Positions 1 to 9,557 of a stretch of DNA of 64,000 nucleotides are shown here, one piece after another. Position 1 is the first letter of the stretch, and each line of letters starts with the position of its first letter. The notes beneath the pieces were generated by a model that saw only the letters and a list, made by a program, of their open reading frames with translations, had not been told where the DNA came from and ran no database searches. The DNA comes from Isoetes taiwanensis. Taxonomy: Eukaryota; Streptophyta; Lycopodiopsida; Isoetales; Isoetaceae. The position numbers and the translations under genes are program-made. The DNA lies in the NCBI GenBank assembly GCA_021234155.1, contig JAJEKV010000042.1:172001-236000 (forward strand), given 5' to 3'.

Positions 1-262
1 CGACCGTTGAATCCACCATTCAAGTAACCTGCTTCGAGCAGGTTCAAAAAAATCCAAGATCCGTCCGGGATCATTCGGGATGGTTAATAGATCCAAACCC
101 CATTCCTTCAGTTCCTATTCCTTCATGTCTTTAACTGCAGCTTCTTGACCATGTCCTAAGTGCAACCGACTAAATCTCGACCTCCATAACGTAAACCCTT
201 CAATAACCTAGCAACACACAGGGTTTACATTTCGGTGGCCATATCCTAGTCAGATTCGACCA
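1..262. other. Unassigned left edge
   Basis: No open reading frame, RNA gene or mobile-element terminus could be supported here. It lies directly left of repeat block A and shares no similarity with the sequence left of the other A copy, so the A boundary at about 263 is a duplication or insertion breakpoint. Confidence 0.5.
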
Positions 263-384
263 GGATCTTGCACAATGTCATCACGTAGAGGGAGGGTGTT
301 GAGCCAGAAGACAGATCCTTAAAACCTTCCGGAAGCAGTTCGCCCCAAAGGTCCTCTCCCAAAGGTCCTCAAATATGCCACATG

Positions 385-551
385 GGCTCCAACATGCAAC
401 CTAGGCTCCAACATGGTAAGGTGGCTCAAACATGTCACGTGGGCTCCAACATGCCACCTAGGCTCCATCATGCCAAGGTGGCTAGAACATGCCACCTAGG
501 CTCCAACGTGCCACCTAGGCTCTAACGTGCCACCTAGGCTCCAACATGCCA
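385..551 (+). repeat. GCTCCAACATGCCACCTAG minisatellite
   Basis: About eight degenerate copies of a roughly 20-24 bp unit, core GCTCCAACATGCCACCTAG, follow each other with variants such as CAACGTG and CATCATG. The same array is at 11866-12031 in the other A copy, with almost the same number and order of units, so the array pre-dates the duplication. Confidence 0.85.
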
Positions 552-1385
552 AGATGGCTGAGTGCTCTTCCAACTTTGGGGTCTTCAACCTTTGACTTTA
601 AGTGTTCAAGATGATTAAATATTCTTCAAGAAATCCCTATATGATGCCAAACCAGTGTCCATCTTTTGGTTCTTCATTACAAGTTGCCAAGTGATGGATA
701 TCTTCAAGTTTCATGCTCTACAAGCTCTCTCTCTCTCTCTCTACACGTAATGCTAGTGAAATGTGTCAAACATGCATATAGCTCTTGTATGCTGCCATTT
801 TGTGGCAGTAATGGCATGTGGACAATTTGGTCATACATGGATTCTTAGAAAACCATAAAAAACCACACCTCAAAAAAATACTACCTTAAAAAACACCCTA
901 AAAAAAAAACATCCCTTCAAAAAACTATACAGCTCGAGAAAACAACACACCCTTAAAAAAGAAACGACGCCTCCTTAAGAAACCACCCATTCTTATAAAA
1001 AAAACTATGGCTCCTTAAGAAAAACTACATCATATCCTTGAAAAACCACACCTCCATATAACTACGTGTAGGTTTTTTTGAAATCTTCAAAAAAACAACC
1101 CGTATTGCGTTTTTACTGTTGTTTTCAGCTGTGGACCAAATGTTGGGGTTGTAGTGATGGGCAACCATTGAATTAGCACAAATCCCCCATAACACACCAA
1201 AACAAATATTTCAATGTTTTATTTATTTCAACTTTTTTTACCCTTGTTTAATTTTTTTCCCCTTAACAAGTTGATTTATAGAAATTATTTTCTTCCCCTT
1301 ATCAAATTTCGAGTTATTTATATCCCTTCTTTCATAATTTTCCCCTTAACAAGTGATATGTATTGATAAAGGAAAAACTCGGTTG

Positions 1386-1466
1386 GACAGGCCCCAACCA
1401 TAGCACTGATATGACAGGCCCCAACCATAGCACTAATATGACAGGCCCCAACCATAGCACTGATTA
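1386..1466 (+). repeat. 27-bp triplicate repeat
   Basis: Three head-to-tail copies of a 27-bp unit beginning GACAGGCCCCAACCATAG occupy 1386-1412, 1413-1439 and 1440-1466. They are repeated at 12867-12947 in the second A copy. They end ten bases before the Helitron insertion site. Confidence 0.9.
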
Positions 1467-1486
1467 TATATCAGACTAGTAATGGT

Positions 1487-1503
1487 GCCCAGCGTTGCTG
1501 GGT
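1487..1503 (-). terminator. Helitron 3'-terminal hairpin
   Basis: A perfect 6-bp stem with a 3-nt loop (CCCAGC GTT GCTGGG, 1488-1502) lies eight bases from the CTAG terminus. In Helitrons this subterminal hairpin is thought to mark the end of rolling-circle transposition. Confidence 0.85.
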
Positions 1504-3299
1504 ATAATTTGAAATCTTGTAAATGTTGGGAACTTGTGCATTTGCATAAAGTAACTTTTGGGCCCTTGGATCAATTTTGGTACTTGTAGAGTAACTTCTG
1601 GCCGTTGACCATTTTGGAACTTTTACAATGCAAGTGGCCATGTCTATGACTTGTTGAGGTTGTGTACCAAATTTGATATAGACACTCTATTTTGCTGCTT
1701 TTATATGAATTTAGATGTGTTGTGGCTATGGATGTGTTGTGAACATCACCATGCAACCCTTTGGATGCATTGCATTGATTGCATTATTTAGTGTCTGTTG
1801 CACCCCTTATCTATAGCTACCTTTGAAAGTACTTGGAACCTTTAATTGGAGCTCTAAATTGAAATATCTGGATGATGTTAATTGTGTGCACAAACAAAAC
1901 ATGAAACTTGTGGGCATGGCTCTCGCGAATTAAACATGAAACATTGCAAAAGATGAAGGATGGAGTTAATGGATTTTCTTGAATATTCCCAAGTATGACT
2001 ACTATAATATCTCTAAGAATGGTTCATCAAACTTTTTGGTTCTAACACAAATTGAACTTGTGCCTGCTATCCAACTTTTAAGTCAAATTTGGGCAGATCA
2101 AACTTTTAGGGTACTAACATAAATTGAATTTGTACAAAGTTTGCATAGTTCGCTAGAACTTATGTAATCATATACATTTTCCGTTTGCAGTAAGGATTGC
2201 ATCAACCACCAACTTCTCGCTCTCCTTTGAAATATGGTCACTTATGCACTTAACAAATTTGAGAAATCACCATTTAAAAATATGGGTCTTTATTTCATGG
2301 TAAGGTATCAAATTTATTTAGAAGATGGGTTATGTTGAAAGTAAATAATATAAACTGGGATATCAAAACATTTGGAAATTCTATTTGAAAGTTAAGCAAG
2401 ATGAATAAAGCCGATCTCCGCCATTAGATATGCAAAGTTCTAATGTACCATCAGATATGCAAAGTTTTAATGTTTCTTGCTACCGTCCCTTATTCCTACC
2501 CACAAAAGATTTGCTAACAATTTAGTAAAAAATATTGTAGGACGTATACACTTCAAAATAAACCATTGGTGCATGACTACACACTGTCTGCAATTTAATA
2601 CATAATACATATATTAATACATATGGGAGATATAAATCAGAGTGCAGGTGACATGGATTTAAGCTATACCGCAGTAATGCCGCTTTGGGCATGCCATCCA
2701 CCCACATTCAGCTATTCTCTATAAAACCAAGCTTCCAATTCTCATTTGAATGCCATAACTTCAAATATGGCCTCCATAGGATGGGCTCTTTTAAAAGCAA
2801 CCGATGATTTGAATGATGGATAATGCTAGGCCAAGGTAGCTTCTCCATTTTTTCTTAGATTGATACATACTGGAGCTTTTAGAGACTTCAGATGTTGTTG
2901 GCTTTTCATCCTGCTACATTTTTGCTTAGAATGTCCTCCCTTTCTGAACATGATATCCAAATTCTTGCCATTTTTGTTCCTGCCACATAAACTTGAAGAC
3001 CTCATAGGATGGTGCATATCATTTCCTTCTCTCTTGATTCCCTTCTTGGAGCATTGCTAGTCTTTGTTTAGAAGTTTATTCTTTTGTGTGTAGAGCAGAA
3101 GGCAACACTGCCATCATTTTCTTATATGCAGAAAACAATATGTAGCACAATAACAGGGGGTTACTTTTAGATTTTTATACGCTTTTTCACATGGTTTTTA
3201 TATGATTTCGTTGTTGTATTCGTTGAGGTGTACTAAATAGTATTTCTAGAGTGCACCCTTTATGGGCCGTAGATTTTCGTTGGTGGGAACAATCCGAGG

Positions 3300-3475
3300 G
3301 TTGTTGTCTTTCTCTGCATGTGTTTGTGCATGAACACTGTGCATGTGTATGCATGTGCATGTGCACATGCATGTGCATGTGTGCGCATGTGCATGTGTAT
3401 TGTGCATGTGCAAGTGCAAGTGCAAGTGCATGTGCATGTGTGCATGTGTGTGCATGTGTGCATATGCATGTGTAC
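3300..3475 (+). repeat. (TGCATG)/(TG) microsatellite
   Basis: A run of TGCATGTG-type repeats with interspersed TGCAAG units. Long overlapping ORFs in several frames here (about 3187-3760) arise only from this stop-poor repeat and are not considered genes. Confidence 0.85.
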
Positions 3476-4207
3476 TTGCCCTCTTGGATTCTTATTGCCG
3501 GAGTGGATTTTACTACCACGAGATGGATTTTTTGCTCACACTTACAAAGGTATTTGTTTTTTAATGTTTCTTCAGTTAGCATAATGTTTTTTTTTTTTTT
3601 TTTACAAGGTATTGGTTTCCTGATTCTACAATGTAGTGCTGCAAAACCCCCTTTTGTTTCCTTCCTAAGATTTGCTGCAGATTCAAGTTTAGGCCCTCTG
3701 TTTGCTTTCAACTCTTGGATATTTCTGGCTGCCGGATTGTTCATAGCAGCCAGCCTTTAGTTCAATCAACAAACGGATTCTTATGCACACAACATGCGGA
3801 TTATTCCACGCCCTTTTCCATGTCACGTAGATCAGTCAAACAGTGGCCACAAGAATGCATTTATATTGTAGGTTTGAAACTTTAATCGAACCATAAGGTG
3901 AATCATGCATTACCTTTAAGCTAGAGATGGAGCATCCAAAATCATATGGATTGATAAACAATGGTGTCATTGTGAAAGAGAAATAGTTGTAGTGGAAGTA
4001 ACAATATGTAGCATAATAACAGGGGGTTTTCTTTGTGTTGCAAACTTTATGACTTTCAGAATAATGGGATCAATCTGCTTTATCTTTATGGTAACTTTTA
4101 TTTATGTTCTATTTGTTTCATTGTGATCAAATTCAAAAGCTACAGGTGATGAAAGCCTCAAATGAATTCTAGTTTTTTTCTGGTTTAAATTCTAAAAATT
4201 TTGTCAC

Positions 4208-4228
4208 CCGGGGGGGGGGGGGGGGGGT
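4208..4228 (+). repeat. Poly-G run
   Basis: About 20 consecutive G follow GTCACCC and precede GTGACGTCC, so the run is flanked by short inverted GTCAC/GTGAC bases. Such a run is rare and its length in the assembly is uncertain. Confidence 0.7.
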
Positions 4229-4344
4229 GACGTCCCTAAGGCCCGAAGGGGTTAAAACTTTTTTTTTGCAACACAAACCATTAACATTCAACATATAAAA
4301 ATTAAATCCCCCAACACATAACAACCAACACATAACAACCATTG

Positions 4345-4810
4345 ACATTAACAACCAACACATAACTACCATTGACATTAATTAACACAACCATTTGGGT
4401 CCAACACATTTAAATTAAAATTCCCCTTAAACCCCCTTTGGTTTGGGTGCATATTCACACGGGGTGACGTGAAGCGCAATGAGAGCCCTCATAATTGTAT
4501 TTTGCACGTACGAAATCAACACCATATAGTATTTTGCTTGAAATCTTATAGCATTTTGCGAATCTTGTTATACAGTATAGCAAATTTTGTACTTGCATAC
4601 CCCACAAACGAGGAACTTTACGTACGGTATAGATTAAGGAATAAGGGGTGAATATGCCTATCCAACAGCTCTCGTTGCCCGGAGTCACCTCCCGTGTGAA
4701 TATGCACCCAAACCAAAGGGGGTTTAAGGGGAATTTTAATTTAAATGTGTTGGACCCAAATGGTTGTGTTAATTAATGTCAATGGTAGTTATGTATTGGT
4801 TGTTAATGTT
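4345..4810. repeat. Foldback: 125-bp inverted repeat around a 215-bp loop
   Basis: The left arm (4345-4468) and right arm (4684-4810) are near-perfect reverse complements. Both contain GGGTCCAACACATTTAAATT or its complement and end at the loop with CACACGGGGTGAC / GTCACCTCCCGTGTG. The loop (4469-4683) has no convincing gene. The left arm is preceded by partial tandem copies of its own start (ACACATAACAACCA). The structure could be a foldback or MULE-type passenger inside the Helitron; no target duplication was recognised. Confidence 0.8.
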
Positions 4811-5302
4811 GCAGCCAAGCAAGTCCACTCTCAAATCTCCTATACTCTTGAACTTTTAGCAGACCAGTTTTCACTCAAAAGGCTAAATTATTAAAGCTGC
4901 ACGTCTTTGCATCATAACTTCTGCGTTCTGCGGACCTCAAGCATCTACTGGTCCAGACAGTAGTGCCTCTAGCAATTCCATTATAGATTTATCTGCTCTC
5001 AGACCGTGAGCAAGAAATGAGCAAGAACCTCTGTATCATAATTCACCATTTATTCTTTTCTAATGCAGATCCTTAATAAAAGAAAAGGGTTATCAAGAAT
5101 TTCCCCCATCTTCGATCCAGAGCAAAAGAACTGGTCGTCTTTCCCTTTTGTAATGCAAAATTACGAAGGCAAAATCCCTGGAAAAATGTAAAATGCCAGA
5201 TTGGTTTACACATTAGTTACGCAGATCCTTTGCTCCAATATCAAAGAAGTTTATAGAGATCCGATTTGTCAAAAGCATATGAAACTTGAAAGATTAACTT
5301 AC

Positions 5303-5382
5303 CTTCTCATACCTTTTGTAAAAGATAATAATCAGCCTTGAGTCCACAATGCGGCATTGCCTGAGGCCAGTTTCTGGAAATA
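5303..5382 (-). other. Exon-like segment, gene not identified
   Basis: On the minus strand an open stretch of 26 codons reads FPETGLRQCRIVDSR and onward to YEK. It ends exactly at a strong donor, AAG|GTAAGTT (exon end 5303). Base composition and the splice signal look like a captured host exon carried by the Helitron. I do not recognise the protein. No other exon of the same gene was identified with confidence nearby. Confidence 0.35.
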
Positions 5383-5817
5383 GAAATCAACAATAAATGA
5401 ACTGATTTATTGCAAAGCAAATTCTCTGATTCAACCAATTCACACAATTCAGAATCAATTTTGCAGACGTTTATTAAAAAAGGCTTAATTAAAAAAGGCT
5501 TAATGTTTCAGAGCAAAGTATGCTACTTTTTCATAAGTTCTTGCAAAACTTACACCGATCAATGAAGCTCGAATCTGGAAGCAAAGGGGGCTTACAGTAG
5601 GACTGTTGCAGCATGCAGAAGATAGCAAGGAGATTATGTGAATCCATCTCCTTAAAATCCGAATCTACTGTAGCATGCCAAAGATCATGTAGATCTTATA
5701 TAAATCCTTCCCATTAATAGCCGATTTGACTAAGAATTCTGGTTATAGAGCTTGGCCATTTTTCTTGAAGGAAATTGAATCTAGAAGCGAAACAGAGCAC
5801 ATACCTGGAAAGCCCAA

Positions 5818-5925
5818 AGCCATGTCCAAAGCATATCCAAACCATACAAAGCATATCCAAAGCAAACCATATCCAAACCATATCCAAAGCATGGCAAACC
5901 ATATCCAAAGCATGCCAAAGACATG
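5818..5925 (+). repeat. GCATATCCAAACCAT tandem repeat
   Basis: About seven degenerate copies of a 15-17 bp unit (AAGCATATCCAAACCATA) occur in a row. ORFs reading PNHIQSMANHI-type peptides across it on the plus strand are repeat artefacts. Confidence 0.8.
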
Positions 5926-6203
5926 GAAAATCCAGAAGCAAACTCGGCCGATGTAGCAGACTCGGCTTAAAGATTTCGAAACAGCATTGTATGTCTGGCC
6001 ATTGGATCTAGAGCAACCACTGTTCCACTGTTTTACATGAGCTGTGTATGAAGTGAAGGAACAACCACTGTTCCAGCTAAAATCCTCCAGACGAAAACGG
6101 ACGCTACATGAAAACGTGCAGGATATCTCAGAACCCTAAATGTCAAAATTAGGGTTAGGGTTTCGTTGACGACATACTTACCCAATAACATTATAATATT
6201 AGA

Positions 6204-8253
6204 TACATGAAGAGGTGTGCCTGTTTGGGTGGATCGATCCAGACCAAACGACATGTGTAACTATTGGTGACTCTTGATCAGAGCCCTCCAAATGTATGGT
6301 GAGGATGTGAGATCATTCTCTCAACATAAAATAGACGTACAAAAGCTAGAGATACACTTCAAAATAATCTCATGGATGGTAAAGATCTATTGGAACCCAT
6401 TGGACTATGAAAGCCCAAAAAAATGATATGAAACCACTTCAAACATGGAAAAAAGAACATACTACATACTCTTATCCAGGAAATTAATCTAAAAATTTGG
6501 GACAAGAATCCAATTCCAATAGAATAAAAATCATCAGTATAGCCTCATATGCATATAAAGCCAAATATCAAATAACTCAAATTAATGTATGATGATGAAG
6601 CGCACCAAGATCTAATACCAACAAAGACGCAAATACAAATGAAAAGCCAAAAAATACCGGTGAAAACATAAAAAATATCCAAAAGTCAAACAAGAAGCCA
6701 TCTAATTGTATGGTCCACAAGGTTGAAACGGTCCAAGTCCAAAACTAGGCTATCCAAATGTGGTCGAAATGAGGGGTGAGGTCGTGGTTGAAGTTGAGAC
6801 CAAGGTCGGGTTGGAGTGTGGTGGCGAGATTGGAACAGAAGGGAAAAGGGAAGTGAAAGTATTAGGTTAGACAGAGAAGATAAGAGATGAGGTCACCAGA
6901 AGACGAGTAGGAGTAGGTACCAGTCAAGATCCAATGAAACGAGGGAGGAATGAAATAAGCCTACATTGATATAAGTCCTATAGGAGGAAGAGACAATAAG
7001 ATCCTATTGCAGAAAATAGAGGTCGTATACAAATAACATTGTTCAAGTTAGCAAACTTCACTGGGAGCAACCAAATAAAATGGAGAACTCAAAAGTACCA
7101 ATAAGGAATGATCGCAAAAAGATCTCAATAGATAGCTAAAAAATTGACTCCATGAAAAAGACCATACAAAACTATGCCAAAATTACATTGCAAAATTAGA
7201 ATTCGCCCCTATAAAACTCTGTGCACAATAAACTCAATGTAGTTCCAACCATGTAGAAAAACTCAATGTACGTTATATTTAGAGAAAGCCAAAGAGACCT
7301 AGACATAAATCAAGGAAAACCATCTGGAACAAAATAAGTGCCAAAACACAGTCTACTAGCCAATGGTCAATGGCACAAAAAATAGAGAAATGGCAAACAA
7401 ATGGCCCGCAAGAACCATAAATCATAGAACAGTTAATGGTCCAGGGATTTGAACCCTGGATATTCCATTTGCCTAGACATGCAATAGTCATACTTGTGCC
7501 CAAAACATCTACAATTGACAAAACTAAACTAGTGAAAGATCGAATTTAGCATGTGTGTCAGTATTTGTTGAAGCACATCATACTTAATGTATAAGATTGT
7601 GAAACCTAAAATGTTTTGTATTTCGTAAGGATAATAGGGAAATTCTTTAACCTGGGGTATTCGGCTTGCAGTTTAGCCTGGGGTATTCGGCTTACAAATT
7701 GAACAGAGTTGAATGGGTAGGTCGGATACCCCCCTCCGGGTTTTTTTAACAAGAAAAAAAAGGACAGATGATGCGAGCCGAATACCACGCGAGGGTATTC
7801 GGCTTATGGTTTACTGGAATTGAAGCCCATATCCGGAGCCTGTATTTCCTTTGAAGAACTATGTAATTTCAAAACCTTACTTTATGTACATTATATTGAA
7901 TCCTTATTTTTTCAAATAAAACTAGGCAATTGACAGGATGGAAAAAATAAGATGTGAAGGCGAAATATAACTTCACCGAACTCGACAGACGGTTGTAGCA
8001 GAAGGTCGAATTTGTTCAAAAGGACAATTTTGGCGGAGTTCTTTTTGTGCCGATATGGGTCTTTTGAAAGATTCAGATAAACAGTCGGTGTTGTGCTATC
8101 TAGTCGGTGTTGTGCTATCTAATCCCTCTTCATGATTGCAGTGCAGAGATGGAAAATGGAAATTACCTGAGCCAAAACAGAAGCACGGTCCTGTGGATGC
8201 AGAAGAGCCAAAACAAAATCACGGTCCTCCTAAAGTGACCCAAAACAGAATGC
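6204..8253. repeat. Repeat block A, left copy, second part
   Basis: Nearly identical to 12957-15004 and continuous with 263-1475 once the Helitron is removed; the two parts total 3,263 bp against 3,262 bp in the right copy. No gene was recognised. A tRNA T-arm-like palindrome (CCAGGG ATTTGAA CCCTGG) lies near 7440-7460. A GGGTATTCGGCTT motif is repeated in direct and inverted form between 7650 and 7805. Confidence 0.9.
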
Positions 8254-8288
8254 CTCCACTACTATTAAAAAAACCTGCTCACGACCTG

Positions 8289-8472
8289 CCCAGGGTACAA
8301 AAATTCAATTTCAACAACAGAAGCATAATCCGACCATGATGCCCAGGGTACAAAAATCTAATTTCAACAACAGAAGCATAATCCGACCATGATGCCCAGG
8401 GTACAAAAATTCCCATGATGCCCAGGGTACAAAAATTCAATTTCAACGAAACAGAAGCATAATCCGACCATG
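8289..8472 (+). repeat. 52-bp imperfect tandem repeat upstream of RING gene copy 1
   Basis: Units starting GCCCAGGGTACAAAAATTC and ending ATCCGACCATGAT begin at 8289, 8341 and 8419, with a truncated unit at 8395. RING gene copy 2 has only one such unit (from 45749), so this is a local expansion in copy 1. Confidence 0.8.
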
Positions 8473-8546
8473 ATTGATGTAATCCGATTATGAAAAAGTG
8501 AACAACAATTAAACAAAGGCATTAATAGGGATGCTTTATTCACTGT

Positions 8547-8554
8547 TATATAAG
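8547..8554 (+). promoter_or_regulatory. TATA box of RING gene copy 1
   Basis: TATATAAG lies 35-42 bases upstream of the ATG at 8589 and is identical in the other gene copy (45874). The spacing implies a very short leader. Confidence 0.5.
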
Positions 8555-8588
8555 CTCAAGATAACAAAAACAAAATTCAAAGCTAACG

Positions 8589-9032
8589 ATGCCTGCTTCC
8601 AACTTTTTTCATGTCTTGGGTCATAATGTCGAGCTTTTGTTTGTATCCAGAAAAAGTTTGATCCGTTGGTTAGAAAGTTATGAGATCAATATTGAAGTGG
8701 TGGATCAATATTTTTGCGATTGTAACAACGAAAGGATTTTTATTCCACAAATTCTTTGTTTTACAAAGCACCAAATCCAGGATTCGTGTGACAAACTCAA
8801 CAGTTTGATAAGTGAAAATACCATGGCCCGAACTCTTCTAACATGCTATTCTCTCGATGATTTTGGAATAGATCATGATTGCCTATTTGGTGGATGTGTT
8901 CTTGTGGCTAAAAGGCTGGCCGAAGTGATTTCTGTTTACAACCGTGATGATTTGGATGATGAGGAAAAATGCTTTATTTGTCAAGAGGAATACGTGCAGG
9001 AAGATGATGGTCCCTGTTTGCGTCAAATCTAA
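8589..9032 (+). pseudogene. RING-H2 protein gene, copy 1, truncated at 3' end
   Basis: The frame is open from ATG 8589, but homology to copy 2 stops at 9007, inside the RING domain. The last eight codons come from the retrotransposon that follows. What remains is the N-terminal region and the first zinc pair (CFIC) plus an acidic stretch (DDLDDEE). The CxHxxHxxC and final CxxC of the RING are lost, so this copy could not bind E2 enzymes as a ligase. Copy 1 keeps ten bases that copy 2 has lost (CTCGATGATT, about 8854-8863), so the two copies carry different lesions. The start is supported by a TATA box 35 bases upstream and by conservation of the whole leader in both copies. The family assignment rests on copy 2. 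Confidence 0.75.
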
Positions 9033-9449
9033 GAACTCATTCATCTTATCAACTTTATATCCTGGAGGTGTAAAATGTCCCTCAAAGGCCTTTTTGAACT
9101 CTTCCCACGTTGCTTGGCCAGGTCTCTTATTCATGTCAGTTAAGCAAGTCTCCCACCAGACTCTTGCAAAACCTCCTAACATTGCCTGAGCCAGAAGAGC
9201 TTTTACGGAATCTTGTGCCTTGATCAAATCAAAATAGAATTCCACTCCACGAAGCCAAGCATCAGCATCATCTCCTGTTGTGTTTTCTCTTGTAAAAACT
9301 TCCCTTTTGGTGTCCTTTAACACCTCGTCAATTGCTTTCTCAGCCTCGGTCTTTTGCAGTGACACACTTTGCTGCAGAGATTGCTGAATAGCTTGCAGGA
9401 TATTAGTTACATCTTGAGCTCCATCTCCACCTGCACCACCAGCATCCAT
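9008..9449 (-). pseudogene. gag: Retrotransposon gag, N-terminal part
   Basis: The frame starts with MDAGGAGGDGAQDV at 9449. It contains the hallmarks of plant Retrotrans_gag proteins: GDDADAWLRGVEFYFD, then a helix with ALLAQAMLGGFARVWWE, then ATWEEFKKAFEGHFTP. The capsid-forming Gag would package the element RNA. The zinc-knuckle region and everything downstream are absent, because homology to the element ends at about 9008 and the frame then runs into RING-gene sequence. About 145 gag codons remain. Confidence 0.85.
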
Positions 9450-9542
9450 GATCTCCTACTACTCTGCAATTAGACAATAGGAGCATTAACAACTCACTTC
9501 AAGAACATGAATCATTTCCAAATTCCCTTTAAGATCAAACTT

Positions 9543-9556
9543 GGCTCTGATGCCAA
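9543..9556 (-). promoter_or_regulatory. Primer-binding site (initiator Met tRNA type)
   Basis: Minus-strand TTGGCATCAGAGCC follows the LTR end (GTCACA) after one base. It differs by one base from the usual plant TGGTATCAGAGC site. It fixes the orientation and the inner LTR boundary. Confidence 0.8.
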
Positions 9557-9557
9557 C

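Larger units (their letters stand above)
263..1475. repeat. Repeat block A, left copy, first part
   Basis: This stretch is nearly identical to 11743-12956. It contains a short minisatellite, a region of A-rich CACCTC/CTTAAAAAA-type repeats, a segment starting TGTTGGGGTTGTAG that also occurs inverted at about 54280-54490, and a 27-bp motif in three tandem copies. Block A continues at 6204 after the Helitron. No convincing coding region is present. The TGTTGG start and the dispersed inverted copy suggest a retroelement-derived repeat, but no paired LTR was found. Confidence 0.9.
1476..6203 (-). mobile_element. Non-autonomous Helitron, minus orientation
   Basis: Read on the minus strand the element begins TCTAATATTATAATG at 6203 and ends CACCATTACTAG at 1476. 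The ending has the Helitron hallmarks: a short palindrome (1488-1502, CCCAGC-GTT-GCTGGG) eight bases inside a terminal CTAG. It sits between host A and T without target duplication. The second copy of block A reads straight across the site at 12956/12957, which fixes both ends to the base. The 4,728-bp interior has no Rep/helicase reading frame that I can see, so it would need proteins supplied in trans. It holds a microsatellite, a long foldback, a poly-G run and at least one exon-like segment, which fits the known habit of Helitrons of picking up host fragments. Confidence 0.9.

Noticed and set aside
385-551. Possible CRISPR-like array
   Set aside because: Short direct repeats without unique spacers of constant length, in plant nuclear DNA; it is a minisatellite.
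3187-3760. Overlapping ORFs up to 185 codons on both strands
   Set aside because: They are His/Cys/Met-rich translations of a TGCATG microsatellite and its flanks, open in several frames at once.
6120-6165. Telomeric repeat or chromosome-end relic (TTAGGGTTAGGG)
   Set aside because: Only about two units; short telobox-like motifs are common in plant promoters and 5' regions.
1476-6203. 8-bp target duplication ATATCAGA/ATATTAGA implying a hAT element
   Set aside because: The apparent repeat has a mismatch and the ends are not inverted repeats; the Helitron reading (TC...CTAG, hairpin, A/T site, exact empty site) explains every base.
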